The notes under the pieces: generated by a model
What the model saw: only the letters and a program-made list of their open reading frames with translations
Databases searched by the model: none
What the model was told of the DNA's origin: nothing
DNA from: JAKANT01 sp035502095
GTDB taxonomy: Bacteria; Pseudomonadota; Gammaproteobacteria; Burkholderiales; Burkholderiaceae_F
Direction: 5' to 3'
Length of the DNA: 64,000 bases
NCBI GenBank assembly: GCA_035502095.1
Contig: DATJUX010000044.1
Span: 62,001-126,000 of the forward strand
Shown: one piece after another, positions 44,649 through 54,118 of the stretch
How the letters are laid out: every line of letters starts with the position of its first letter
Numbering within the stretch: the stretch's first letter is position 1
Made by a program: the position numbers and the translations under genes

Positions 44649-46580
44649 TCAGCTCGCGAGTCGCTCCGCAGCGAACCCGCGCTCTTCGGCGTGCATGACA
44701 TTGCGCAGGAAGGCTTCGAACATCAGGATCGTCCAGAGCGACGCGCTGTAGTCACGCGTCCCCGCTTGATGACGATCGAGCAGCAGTTGCAGCGCGGGCC
44801 GGTTGAAGTACCCGGTATCGGCAAGCACCCCGCCGAGGATTGCGCGCCGAACACGTTCACGCAGCGGCCCGCGGAACCAGCGTGCCAGCGGTACCGCAAA
44901 GCCCATCTTGGGCCGGTACAGCACCTCCCGCGGCAGCGACGGTTCCTGCGATTTCTTCAGCAGGTACTTCGTTTCGCCTCCGCGCACCTTCAACGACGAC
45001 GGCAGCGAGGCGAGCCATTCAACCAGGGGATGGTCCATCAGCGGCTCGCGCACTTCGAGCGAATGGGCCATGCTGGCGCGGTCGACCTTGGTGTTGATAT
45101 CCCCGATCAGGTAGGTCTTCAGGTCGAGGTACTGGATCAGCGCCAGTGGATCGTCGTGGTTCGCGCGCTGCGCGTGGCGCCTGAACACCTCGATCGCGCT
45201 GTAACCGCCAAGCTGGGCGCGCAACGAGTTCGAGAACAACGGGCGGCGCATGTCGTCGCGCAGGATCGACATGCTGTGGAAATACGCCTCGACCGATTCG
45301 CGCGCAAGTGCCTGCAAGGTCGTCTTGGCGCGAAAGACGCGGGGCGCCCAGTCGGCCTTTGGATAGGCCCGTCCCAGGAGGCCGAACACCGGCCTCCGCA
45401 CGGAAAGCGGCAACGGACGCCTCATGCGCTCTTCCATCAAATGCAGGCGATAACGGCGATAGCCGCCGAAACTCTCGTCGCCTCCGTCGCCCGATAGTGC
45501 AACGGTGACGTGTCCCCGCGCCAGCTGGCATACGCGATAGGTTGGAATCGCGGAGCTGTCGGCATATGGTTCGTCGTAGAGACCGGCGAGCGTGTCGATC
45601 AGATCGAAGTCGTCGCTCTCGACACGATCGACGAAGTGGCGCGTCCGATAGCGCTCGGCGACCATCTGCGCGTAGCGCGACTCGTCGAACGCCGGATCCG
45701 AGAAGGAAATCGAGCAGGTATTGACTGCCGAGGCGGAGAGTCCCGCCATGGTGGCGACGACAGCACTCGAGTCGACGCCGCCGGAAAGGAACGCCCCGAG
45801 CGGTACCTCCGAGATCATCCGCAGCTTCACGGACTCCGCGAGCCGCTCGCGCAGTTGCGCCCGCGCTTCCTTCTCGGAGAGCCGGTTGTCGAGCGTGAAC
45901 GTCACGTCCCAGTATTCGACCGGCTCCGGAACCGGCGCGCCACGCCTGACCGACAACGTGTGGCCGGGAGACAGTTTCTTCGCACTCTTGAAGATCGTGC
46001 GTGGCTCGGGAACGTAGCCGAGCGCGAAATACTCCTCGACCGCGAACGGATCGACGTCGCAGGCGAGCTTTCCGTGCGCCAGCATCGACTTCAACTCGGA
46101 GCCGAAGAGCAGGTGGCCGTCGGGGAGTTCCGCGTAGTAGAGCGGTTTGACCCCGAGGCGATCGCGCGCGAGGAACAGCGTTTCGCGATTGCGGTCCCAG
46201 AGCGCAAAGGCGAACATGCCACGGAAGCGCTTGACGCACTCGGCGCCCCAAGCTTCCCATGCGTGCACGATCACTTCGGTGTCGCTGCGGGTGCGAAACA
46301 CGTGACCTAGAGCGGTCAGTTCCGGGATCAACTCCTGGAAGTTGTAGATCTCGCCGTTGTAGACGACCACCACGCTGCCGTCCTCGTTGAACAGCGGTTG
46401 CTGGCCGGTCGCGAGGTCGATGATCGCCAGCCGTTTGTGACCCAGCCCGACGCCGGGCTCGACGTGGGTGCCGCACTCGTCGGGCCCGCGATGATGCTGC
46501 GTCTCGTTCATGCGGACCAGAACGCTCGATTCGATCTGACGCTTCCCGCGTGTGTCGAAAACGCCAACGATGCCGCACAT
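44649..46580 (-). CDS. Exosortase A system-associated amidotransferase 1 (asparagine synthase family)
   Basis: A 643-residue protein fitting TIGR03108, a core member of XrtA loci. The glutaminase end is MCGIVG with Cys2, followed by RGPDECG and NGEIYNFQEL; the synthetase half has LSGGVDSSAVV and SGDGGDESFGGYRRYRLH. It should use glutamine and ATP to amidate an acid, presumably on the glycan or its precursor. Domain order and length are normal. Upstream (minus sense) is the stp2 glycosyltransferase with a 26-nt gap; a clear GGGAGT ribosome site precedes the ATG. Confidence 0.95.
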   Translation of the reverse strand: MCGIVGVFDTRGKRQIESSVLVRMNETQHHRGPDECGTHVEPGVGLGHKRLAIIDLATGQQPLFNEDGSVVVVYNGEIYNFQELIPELTALGHVFRTRSDTEVIVHAWEAWGAECVKRFRGMFAFALWDRNRETLFLARDRLGVKPLYYAELPDGHLLFGSELKSMLAHGKLACDVDPFAVEEYFALGYVPEPRTIFKSAKKLSPGHTLSVRRGAPVPEPVEYWDVTFTLDNRLSEKEARAQLRERLAESVKLRMISEVPLGAFLSGGVDSSAVVATMAGLSASAVNTCSISFSDPAFDESRYAQMVAERYRTRHFVDRVESDDFDLIDTLAGLYDEPYADSSAIPTYRVCQLARGHVTVALSGDGGDESFGGYRRYRLHLMEERMRRPLPLSVRRPVFGLLGRAYPKADWAPRVFRAKTTLQALARESVEAYFHSMSILRDDMRRPLFSNSLRAQLGGYSAIEVFRRHAQRANHDDPLALIQYLDLKTYLIGDINTKVDRASMAHSLEVREPLMDHPLVEWLASLPSSLKVRGGETKYLLKKSQEPSLPREVLYRPKMGFAVPLARWFRGPLRERVRRAILGGVLADTGYFNRPALQLLLDRHQAGTRDYSASLWTILMFEAFLRNVMHAEERGFAAERLAS

Positions 46581-46606
46581 ACCAGGGACTCCCTTCTAAT
46601 TGCGTC

Positions 46607-47791
46607 TCAGGTCGCCTGCAGACCGCGGGCAGCGGGGTTGAGCCGGCTTAGCAACTGGGTATAGAGATCGTCGTAGCCTGCCACCATCCGCTCGAGGCTG
46701 AACCGTCTTTCGACCCGTTCGCGCCCGGCCCGGCCCTCGGCCGCGCGACGCGCCGGATCGTGCATGTATTCGAGCATCGCGCTCGCGAGCGCGCGGTCGT
46801 CGGCAGCCGGAACAAGCCGCCCGCTCATCCCGTCGTCGACCAATTCCGGGTTGCCGCCCACACGCGTTGCAAGCACTGGCAGCCCCGTTGCCATCGCCTC
46901 GAGGATCGTGTTCGAGACGCCTTCCGCCAGCGACGGCAGGACGAACAGGTCGAACGCCGCGAGCAGCTGCGCAACGTCGGCGCGATCGCCCGCAAACCAC
47001 GCGAGCGACGTCACGCCACCTTGTTCCAGGATTCGTCGGACCTCGCCCTCGCACTGCCCATCGCCCACGATGACCAGCCGCATGCGACGGCGGGCCTCGG
47101 CATCCGCGGCAACTGCCCGCACGAATGCCCGCGCGAGGTTCGCATGGTCCTTCACGATGCGCAGGCGGCCGACGGTGCCCGCAATGAAGAGACCTGAATC
47201 GCTGAACTCGGGCGGCAGCAACGCGCGCGCGCCGGCGCCATCGGCCTTGAAGCGCTTCAGGTCGACGCCGTTGTAGATGCGTGACACGCGCACCGGCCGG
47301 ATTCCGACGCGCTCGGTTAGGTAAGCCTCAAGGTCGCCGTTCAGGGCGACATAGTGACTGACCAGCGGGCTGTACAGGCGTCGCAACCAGATGAATCGGC
47401 GGTTGAGGCCGCTCGGATCGCTCTCATCCCATCCGTGCTCGCCGTGGACGCGAACCCGCACACCTGCGAGTGCCGCCGGCAGCAGCGCATCGAGCGCGCT
47501 GAGGTTGCGACCATGCACGATCGCCGGGCGCATGCGCTTGAACAGCCGGTACAACTCCCTCTGTGCGTGCACATCGAGTCCGCTGCTCTTGTGCAGGGCC
47601 ACGACGTCCACATCGGATCGCCGGATGCGGCGCCGAAAGTCCGAGTAGTCCGTCATGCAGATCACAGCATGGCGGTACCTGCTCTCGGGCAGATGATTGA
47701 TGAGGTTGACCAGACCATTTTCCAGGCCACCCGTGACCAGGTGATGGATCACGTGGGCGATCAGAGGGCGAGATTCGGACCGGTTCACCAT
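46607..47791 (-). CDS. XrtA/PEP-CTERM-associated glycosyltransferase, TIGR03088 (stp2) type
   Basis: A 394-residue GT-B glycosyltransferase. The N terminus PLIAHVIHHLVTGGLENGLVN (the FxxGGLE type) and later segments VHGEHGWDESDPSGLN, SRIYNGVDLKRF, GTVGRLRIVKDHANL and LPSLAEGVSNTILEAMATG (EX7E) are diagnostic of the stp2 family. It works in the cytoplasm on the lipid-linked glycan. ATG 47791 lies 10 nt after the deacetylase stop. The long extension upstream would overlap the deacetylase gene and is rejected. Confidence 0.94.
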   Translation of the reverse strand: MVNRSESRPLIAHVIHHLVTGGLENGLVNLINHLPESRYRHAVICMTDYSDFRRRIRRSDVDVVALHKSSGLDVHAQRELYRLFKRMRPAIVHGRNLSALDALLPAALAGVRVRVHGEHGWDESDPSGLNRRFIWLRRLYSPLVSHYVALNGDLEAYLTERVGIRPVRVSRIYNGVDLKRFKADGAGARALLPPEFSDSGLFIAGTVGRLRIVKDHANLARAFVRAVAADAEARRRMRLVIVGDGQCEGEVRRILEQGGVTSLAWFAGDRADVAQLLAAFDLFVLPSLAEGVSNTILEAMATGLPVLATRVGGNPELVDDGMSGRLVPAADDRALASAMLEYMHDPARRAAEGRAGRERVERRFSLERMVAGYDDLYTQLLSRLNPAARGLQAT

Positions 47792-47801
47792 GACGGCGCT
47801 C

Positions 47802-49385
47802 TCAGCTCCACCCCTCCAGCCGGGCGCGAAACGACCACTCGCTGAAGTTGTGATTGACCCCGACCCGGCGCACGTCGAATGGATCGATCGGCCCGTCGTT
47901 GCGCCCGCCGAAGGCCGACAGGCAACCGACGTAGCCTTCGGCACGGACCTGGTCCAGGGCCTGCGGCGTCATGTTCTGCCGCCCGCCAAACGGATACGCA
48001 AAGATCGGCCGCTCGAGACCCAGCTCCTGCTGCAACGTGATGCGCGACTCGTGCAGCTCGGAGCGGACCAGTTCAAGGCTTGCCGACCCGCAATCCAGGT
48101 GCGAGACGGTGTGTGAGCCGATCGTGTAGCCCGCGGCCTGCATCTCGCGCAGCTGTTCCCACGTCATGGTCGGCAACCCATGCCCGATGCGACGCAGGTC
48201 GTGATCGAACGCGCCATCGAGGCCGATTTTGCCCGTCGACACGAAAAAGCCGGCTGGCACACGATGTCGCAGCAGTGCCGGAAATGCATTTTCGTAGTTG
48301 TCGCGGTAGCCGTCGTCGAACGTGACGGCGACGATGGGGCGAGTGGAATCACGCGTGACGCGACCCGCAACGATGTCGGCGATGTCGACCAGCCGGCAGC
48401 GCTTCGCAAGCAAGCTCATCTGCCGGTCGAACAGCTCGATGCCGATCGTCAGCGCGTCGCGCATGTCGTCGTTCACTCGGTGATAAAGCAGCACGACGAT
48501 GCGCTGGCGATCGCGCCATCCGCGCACGCGGCGCGCGACAGGCGCGGCACCCGCCGCATAGCCGCAGAACACCGTGTTCTTGGCGAGCGTGCGTGCAACC
48601 GCGCGGGGGCGCGGCCGCTGACGCTTGCGCAAGACCTCCTGCTGGAACAGCGTGGGCTTGCGAAACGTCGTTCCACCCGATCTCTGCGGCTGGCGGCGCG
48701 CACTGCCATCGAGGACCGCCTGCGCAGCCTGGGCCATAAGACGAACGCCGATTTCGTCCAATGTGTGCTGCAAGCCGCGCAACGTCGAGTGCGGACGGAC
48801 GGGAATCGAGGACTCGAGGACGATGTCCCCGGTGTCGAGGCCGGCCTCCACCATGTGCACGGTGCACCCGATCTCCTGTTCGCGGTGCCACAGTTCCCAG
48901 AACGCGGGCGGCATGCCGCGATACTCGGGGACCTTGCCCTTGTGCAGATTGAGCGTGCCAAGACGGGGTATCGCGAACACGGCCGGCTTGAGGATCGGTG
49001 CCGCCAAAGCGATGCCCAGATCGGGTGCAAATTCCCGCATCTGCGCCCGCGCCGCTTCGCCGTGGATGTCATTGCTGAAGACGAGTTGCGCCGCACGACC
49101 GATTGCCTCGAGCGAAAAAGCTCCACCCGGTCCATCCGGAACCTGGCCCCGCTTTCCAAGCCGTTCGCGCACGCGCCCGAGCAGATCGCCGAGTTGATAC
49201 GGCACCCAGCGCCAGCCGTTGCGTTTCAGATTGCGCCATTGGCTGCGCACGAGTTGCGGCACGGTCTTCTTCGGCTGGTCGACGACGATCATGAATTCCG
49301 CGCCGTGCAGTCGATCCATCAGTGCCGCAATCCCCTTGCGCACCGAGTAGCTCAGAACGCCCGTAACGACCAGGATCCTGCTCAC
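47802..49385 (-). CDS. Fusion of formyltransferase and polysaccharide deacetylase domains
   Basis: A 527-residue two-domain protein. Residues ~1-225 are a formyl-THF-dependent transferase: the catalytic Asn-His pair lies in LGTLNLHKGKVPEYRG and Asp in VEAGLDTGDIV. Residues ~270-527 are a NodB deacetylase with VTFDDGYRDN and IGSHTVSHLD. Deacetylation followed by N-formylation of the same amino sugar is an attractive combination. The GTG start at 49385 overlaps the exosortase stop (GTGA), linking its translation to xrtA. It is not one of the usual core XrtA genes. Alternative: formyltransferase acts on a nucleotide-sugar amine. Confidence 0.85.
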   Translation of the reverse strand: MSRILVVTGVLSYSVRKGIAALMDRLHGAEFMIVVDQPKKTVPQLVRSQWRNLKRNGWRWVPYQLGDLLGRVRERLGKRGQVPDGPGGAFSLEAIGRAAQLVFSNDIHGEAARAQMREFAPDLGIALAAPILKPAVFAIPRLGTLNLHKGKVPEYRGMPPAFWELWHREQEIGCTVHMVEAGLDTGDIVLESSIPVRPHSTLRGLQHTLDEIGVRLMAQAAQAVLDGSARRQPQRSGGTTFRKPTLFQQEVLRKRQRPRPRAVARTLAKNTVFCGYAAGAAPVARRVRGWRDRQRIVVLLYHRVNDDMRDALTIGIELFDRQMSLLAKRCRLVDIADIVAGRVTRDSTRPIVAVTFDDGYRDNYENAFPALLRHRVPAGFFVSTGKIGLDGAFDHDLRRIGHGLPTMTWEQLREMQAAGYTIGSHTVSHLDCGSASLELVRSELHESRITLQQELGLERPIFAYPFGGRQNMTPQALDQVRAEGYVGCLSAFGGRNDGPIDPFDVRRVGVNHNFSEWSFRARLEGWS

Positions 49386-50992
49386 CGGGATGATCCCTTC
49401 GCCGTCGGTCCGGGCCCGCCATCGCGTGCGGCAACGAGCGCACGACTGATCGACTCGCTCATGTCCCCTGCGAACCGGGCAGCCGCCGCACCGCCGTCGC
49501 TCTGGTCCGCGGGCTGCGTCGACACGAACACCGCCGCCGAGTCGTCGCCACGAAGGCGCAGTCGCGACTGTGCAATCCACGACTTTGCCGTCGCCTCGCT
49601 GCCCGTGACACGACCATCGACCCAGTAGCACCACACCACGTCGAATCGGCCGCTGGGGGCGGAGATCGTCGACCTCCTCGCTTGAAGTCGGGTGTCGCTC
49701 CAAGTCACATCGGCAAAGCCCGCCGACACCTCGTGTGCGACCTCCGCCGTCGACGCGAGCAGTGTGTTCGACGCGCTGACCAGTTTTCGCTCCGGAGACT
49801 GACCCCAGTAGTAGAGGACGTACAGAGTGATGCGCTGACCGTCGCGCTCGAACACCTGCCGTCTGGCGACGCGTTCACCCCTGAACGCCGGTCGCCAGCC
49901 ATCGCCTGGATCGGCGACCGTCACCCAACCCTTCGCATCTGCAATGGAATCGAGAAGGCGCGGCCGCTCATCGTGCTCGTCCATCAACGCCGCGCCGACG
50001 GCTGACCACGGAAGCGCAATGGACAGCGCCGCGATAGCTGCAACCGCCAGGGTCTTGCTTGAAGCATCCGTCGCGTCCGCCTGCAACGCCCGTTCCAGCG
50101 CACCATCCGGGTGCTGCCCGCTGTCGGGCGGACGCAGCTTCATCCCGAGCGCGAACATGGTCAGCAGCACGACGCCGAAAAAGATCCACCCGTAGATGAC
50201 GTGATCGACGCCGGTCGCCAGTTTGTTGCTGCTCAAGTGACCGAGCAGAACGATCAGGTAGGCACGCAACCAGTTGGCGGCGATCGGAACCACGATCGAC
50301 AGTGCGATGAACGCAGCACGGCGCCCGTAGTTCGAGTACACGAGATAGGCGAAAAGCGTCCCGGCCATCATGGACGCGATCAGGTAGCGAATCCCGCTGC
50401 AAGCCTCGGCGACCGCCCAGTGGCCTGTCGGCACGGCGAAACTGTTGCCCTCGCGATAAACCGGGATGCCCGTCGCCTTCAGTGCCAGCACCGTGAAGTC
50501 CGCCGTCCAGTCGATCATGGTCGGCACGAAGGCTTCGCCGAACGGGACTGCAAAGAAAAGAAACAGCAGGGGAAATGCGATCGCGCGCGCGATCGCCCAG
50601 CCGAGCACCACGAGCACCGCGCTCTGGATCATCAGAACAAGTGCGAAATGCTCGATGACGTTGGCGTTCGCGACCCGACCGACCAGCCATAGCAGCCCTG
50701 CAATCGCGGCCAGCGGCAGCGCCCTGAGGCACGGACGGGCCGGGAGAGCACGTAGCTCGGCGTGCTTGCGCGAGATGAGCCATAGGGAGATGGGGACAAC
50801 GATGACTCCATGGCTGAAGGTGTCGGAGCTGAGCCAGATCCTCGCCATCGAACCGGCGGTGTCGGCGAACGCGACGAGAATCGCAACGATGACCAGTCCG
50901 GCCGCAACAACGGCAGCCCGATGGCTGCCAAGCGCAGGGGTCGCCCCGAAGGTGAGTGTCGAGTCGCTGCTCACGTCGGCGGACTTTCGCAT
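49382..50992 (-). CDS. xrtA: Exosortase A with fused EpsI domain
   Basis: A 536-residue exosortase, the inner-membrane transpeptidase that cleaves and anchors PEP-CTERM proteins. The ~300-residue membrane domain carries all three catalytic positions: Cys198 in VAEACSGIRYL, Arg243 in NWLRAYLIV, and His264 in DHVIYGWIFFG. The C-terminal ~200 residues form an EpsI/DUF3485 domain outside the membrane (LYVLYYWGQSPERKLVS). This fusion is typical of XrtA. Located between the FemAB-like gene (39-nt gap) and the formyltransferase-deacetylase gene (4-nt overlap). No substrate bearing a PEP-CTERM tail lies in the window. Confidence 0.96.
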   Translation of the reverse strand: MRKSADVSSDSTLTFGATPALGSHRAAVVAAGLVIVAILVAFADTAGSMARIWLSSDTFSHGVIVVPISLWLISRKHAELRALPARPCLRALPLAAIAGLLWLVGRVANANVIEHFALVLMIQSAVLVVLGWAIARAIAFPLLFLFFAVPFGEAFVPTMIDWTADFTVLALKATGIPVYREGNSFAVPTGHWAVAEACSGIRYLIASMMAGTLFAYLVYSNYGRRAAFIALSIVVPIAANWLRAYLIVLLGHLSSNKLATGVDHVIYGWIFFGVVLLTMFALGMKLRPPDSGQHPDGALERALQADATDASSKTLAVAAIAALSIALPWSAVGAALMDEHDERPRLLDSIADAKGWVTVADPGDGWRPAFRGERVARRQVFERDGQRITLYVLYYWGQSPERKLVSASNTLLASTAEVAHEVSAGFADVTWSDTRLQARRSTISAPSGRFDVVWCYWVDGRVTGSEATAKSWIAQSRLRLRGDDSAAVFVSTQPADQSDGGAAAARFAGDMSESISRALVAARDGGPGPTAKGSSR

Positions 50993-51031
50993 TGCTTCAT
51001 CGCACGTGGTGTCGGGCGCGCGCAGGGCCGG

Positions 51032-52096
51032 TCAGCCAAGGCTCCGCACAATCCAGGGACCGATGGTGTTGACGACGGGTCGTGGCAGACGGCGCCACGT
51101 AGCGATGAACGCACGAAACTTGGGGTTGCTCGGGTTGTTCTGTGGAATCGTTTCGCGCTTGAGCAGCTTGTATTCGTAAGCAAGCGGCTCGGGCGCGAAG
51201 CCCCAGTTCTTCTTGAAGTCGTAGGGTCCGGTATCGCGCTTCGACCGGCCATAGTCGAAAGTCCTGCAGCCGCGCGCGCAGGCGCGCCGCATCAGTTCCC
51301 AATACTTGAAGTCGTTGGCGGCGAGGTCGCGGGCATCGATCAGGTCGCCGCCGTAGTAAGCCAACACCTCGTCGCGAAAATAGAAGCTCAACACGCTCGA
51401 GACCGGCTTCCCCTGCGCGGTGACGACCGTGAGAACTTCGCAGTCGGAACCGAAAGTTCCTGCCAGCGCTTCGAAGTACCGCTTGGGCAGAGCAGGTGTG
51501 CCGTGGCGATGCACGTTGTCGGCATATAGGGCGAAAAAGCGGTTGACGTCGGCGTCGACCTCGCTCGCCAGCCCGCGCTGAATCCCCTTGCGCACCATCG
51601 CGCGTTGCTTGCGCGGAATGGCAAGCATGTTCGCCTCGATGTCGGGCAGGAGCTCCTTGCGAAAGGTGAAGTACAAGTCATGCTGCGGCCAGGCCGGCTC
51701 CTTTTGCCGGCGGTCCCGCAGCTCGAGATGACTTGCGCCGAGACCACGCGCAGTCCAGACCGCCGCCTCATGCAGGGTCATCGTTGCTTCGTCTTCTATG
51801 GCGGCGACGCCACCGTAGGCGGCAAACGGAAGCGATACGAGCGCGTGACCGAAGAGCAGGCTTTTCACCTCGGCCAACGGAAGAACGCCGACGATCTGTC
51901 CGGCACGCTCGGCAACGAGGTAGTGGCAGCGATGTCGAAAAATCTGTTCCAGGATGTCCTTCCACCCGATGCGATGGAAGAACGTCGCTTCCGGGCACTG
52001 CCGAACGAAAGCCTCCCAGCGCTGCCGGTCTTCGCTGCGATACTCGCGCACGGTCAATGCAACCGGCGCGCGCAACGGTGCGTCGACCGGCTTCAT
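51032..52096 (-). CDS. FemAB-related protein, PEP-CTERM system-associated
   Basis: A 354-residue protein of the FemAB/GNAT fold, matching TIGR03019. Recognisable stretches are FFHRIGWKDILEQIF, PRKQRAMVRKGIQRG, YYGGDLIDARDLAANDF and TFDYGRSKRDTGPYDFKKNWGF. Relatives transfer aminoacyl groups from tRNA to peptidoglycan peptides; in XrtA loci the role is likely amino acid addition to a glycan or peptide. It overlaps the deacetylase stop by 4 nt (ATGA). Function is inferred only, but the family call is firm. Confidence 0.93.
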   Translation of the reverse strand: MKPVDAPLRAPVALTVREYRSEDRQRWEAFVRQCPEATFFHRIGWKDILEQIFRHRCHYLVAERAGQIVGVLPLAEVKSLLFGHALVSLPFAAYGGVAAIEDEATMTLHEAAVWTARGLGASHLELRDRRQKEPAWPQHDLYFTFRKELLPDIEANMLAIPRKQRAMVRKGIQRGLASEVDADVNRFFALYADNVHRHGTPALPKRYFEALAGTFGSDCEVLTVVTAQGKPVSSVLSFYFRDEVLAYYGGDLIDARDLAANDFKYWELMRRACARGCRTFDYGRSKRDTGPYDFKKNWGFAPEPLAYEYKLLKRETIPQNNPSNPKFRAFIATWRRLPRPVVNTIGPWIVRSLG

Positions 52097-52950
52097 GCGC
52101 TTTCGACCCCGAACGCCCGCTGCACCGTATCCCAGCGAAAGTCCGCCAGAAGTCGCCCGAGCCGACCTTCGGTACGGTGCAAGTTCACGTAGTGACGAAA
52201 GCGTGTCTTGAGACTCACGCCGGGTACACGCGGCTGATCCGGATCGATCTCCCAGGGATGCAGGTAGAAGATGGCGGGCTTGCGATCGATCCGGTTGACG
52301 CGTTCGATCGCCCACCGCGAGACTCGATACGGCGCGAGCCGGAAATAGCCGCCTCCGCCGGCGGGCAGGTTGCGGCCCCAGACGCAGGTAGTCGTGACCG
52401 GGATCTCGAGCAACCCATTCGGCAGTCGATACGGGAACCGGGGCGCGTCCGGCATCCCATAGTGATCGTGCCGGACCGGATACACGCTCGAGCTGTACGT
52501 GTAGCCCGCCGAAGCGATCGTGTCGAATGCCCAGAGGTTGCTCTTGCCGATCGAAAAGCTTGGCGCGCGGTATCCCCGCACCGCCGCTCCGGCGATGTCC
52601 TCGAGGATCATCTTCGCGCGCACGATGTCGTTCGCCAGTTCGGACGGTGACTGCTCGCTCGCCCGCAAATGTGCGAATCCGTGGCTAGCGACCTCATGAC
52701 CGCCAGCGACGATGTCGCGCACGACGCCCGGGTACCTTTGCGCGACCCAGCCAAGCGTGAAGAACGTCGCGCGCGCTCCGCTTCGATTCAGCAATGCCAG
52801 CAGCCGGTCGACGTTGCGCTCGACACGACAGGGCATCGAGTCCCATCGATCGCGCTGAATGTGAGGCGCGAGGGCTGAGACCTGGAAGTAGTCCTCGACA
52901 TCGATCGTCAGCGCATTGACGGTGCCGGCAATGTTCCCGCGCGCGTTCAT
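52093..52950 (-). CDS. Polysaccharide deacetylase, PEP-CTERM locus type (TIGR03006)
   Basis: A 285-residue NodB-type deacetylase. It starts close to the catalytic motif: NALTIDVEDYFQVSAL, then HEVASHGFAHL (metal His pair), YRAPSFSIG and FYLHPWEIDPDQPR. These features are typical for the PEP-CTERM deacetylase family. It removes acetyl groups from the exopolysaccharide or its repeat units. It overlaps wecB (ATGA) and the FemAB-like gene, so it is tightly coupled. The third deacetylase in the locus. Confidence 0.94.
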   Translation of the reverse strand: MNARGNIAGTVNALTIDVEDYFQVSALAPHIQRDRWDSMPCRVERNVDRLLALLNRSGARATFFTLGWVAQRYPGVVRDIVAGGHEVASHGFAHLRASEQSPSELANDIVRAKMILEDIAGAAVRGYRAPSFSIGKSNLWAFDTIASAGYTYSSSVYPVRHDHYGMPDAPRFPYRLPNGLLEIPVTTTCVWGRNLPAGGGGYFRLAPYRVSRWAIERVNRIDRKPAIFYLHPWEIDPDQPRVPGVSLKTRFRHYVNLHRTEGRLGRLLADFRWDTVQRAFGVESA

Positions 52951-54101
52951 GATGCGGCGATGGTCGCCCGCGCTGCATGGCTCGTAAGCCACGCACCGAG
53001 GTGTGCCGCGATCCGCCCGCCTGCCTTGCCGTCCCACAACTCGGGCACGCGGCCGCGCTTGCCTCCGCCGGCGAGAATCTCGTCGATGCAACGCAGGATG
53101 AGCGCACGATCGCGCCCGACCAGGGTGTTGGTGCCCTGCTCGATCGTGATCGGCCGCTCGGTGTTGGCCCGCATGGTGAGGCAGGGCACGCCGAGCGCGG
53201 TCGACTCCTCCTGCACGCCCCCGGAGTCGGTCAGCACCACCGTCGCGCGGCTGAGCAGTCCGACCATCTCGAGGTAGCCCTGCGGCGGCAAGGTGACGAG
53301 GCGCGGATTGGCAAGCGACGCCGCGAGTCCCGAACGCTCTATGCCGCCTCGCGTCCGTGGGTGCATTGGCCAGATAAGCGGCACTCGCTCGGCGACCTCG
53401 GCAAGGACGCCGAGCAGCGACTGCAGTGTCGGCGGGTCGTCGACGTTCGACGGCCTGTGCAGGGTGACGACGCCGAACCCGCCGGGATCGCGCAAGGCGT
53501 CAAGCGATGCCCTCTCATGCAACAGCGTCTGCTCGGGAAGTACCGCCTGTGGAAGCGCCGCGAGCAACGAGTCGATCATCAGGTTGCCAACGAAGACGAT
53601 GCGCTCGGGAGCGATCCCCTCTCGCACGAGGTTGGCGTGTGCCATGCGCTCGGTCGTATAGAGCAGGTCGGCGATCTGATCGGTCAGGACGCGGTTGATT
53701 TCCTCGGGCATCGCCCGGTCGAAGCTGCGCAGTCCGGCCTCGACATGGATGACGGCGATCCCCTTCTTTGCCGCAACCAGGCTGCACGCGAGCGTGGAGT
53801 TGACGTCGCCCACGACGAGCACTGCGGATGGCTGGAGATCGTCGACCACCGGCTCGAAGCGCTTCATCACCTCGGCGGTCTGCACTGCGTGCGTCGCCGA
53901 GCCAACCTCGAGGTTGATATCAGGACGCGGAAGTTTGAGGTCGACAAACAAACGATCGTTCAATGCGTAGTCGTAGTGCTGACCTGTATGGACCAGCACG
54001 GCGCGCGGCATCGTCGCTTCGGCGGAAAAGGCGCGCAGCAACGGCGCCATTTTCATGTAGTTGGGGCGTGCGCCGACGACGCACAGCACCGGTCCCAGCA
54101 T
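52947..54101 (-). CDS. wecB: UDP-N-acetylglucosamine 2-epimerase (non-hydrolysing)
   Basis: A 384-residue WecB/MnaA epimerase that turns UDP-GlcNAc into UDP-ManNAc. Motifs include VVGARPNYMKMAPL, HTGQHYDYAL, HVEAGLRSFDRAMPEEINR, TLHRPSNVD, LTDSGGVQEES and TERPITIEQGTN. Its product feeds ManNAc or, through a dehydrogenase in the locus, ManNAcA. I chose the ATG at 54101 because GGGAGGG lies 9-10 nt upstream; an ATG six codons earlier overlaps the ATPase stop (TGATG) and is possible. It is a usual member of XrtA loci. Confidence 0.94.
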   Translation of the reverse strand: MLGPVLCVVGARPNYMKMAPLLRAFSAEATMPRAVLVHTGQHYDYALNDRLFVDLKLPRPDINLEVGSATHAVQTAEVMKRFEPVVDDLQPSAVLVVGDVNSTLACSLVAAKKGIAVIHVEAGLRSFDRAMPEEINRVLTDQIADLLYTTERMAHANLVREGIAPERIVFVGNLMIDSLLAALPQAVLPEQTLLHERASLDALRDPGGFGVVTLHRPSNVDDPPTLQSLLGVLAEVAERVPLIWPMHPRTRGGIERSGLAASLANPRLVTLPPQGYLEMVGLLSRATVVLTDSGGVQEESTALGVPCLTMRANTERPITIEQGTNTLVGRDRALILRCIDEILAGGGKRGRVPELWDGKAGGRIAAHLGAWLTSHAARATIAAS

Positions 54102-54118
54102 CGACTCGCGCCCTCCCA

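Noticed and set aside
45019..46578. 519-codon frame overlapping the XrtA amidotransferase on the same strand
   Set aside because: Alternative frame of the same DNA; product is Arg-rich and lacks motifs.
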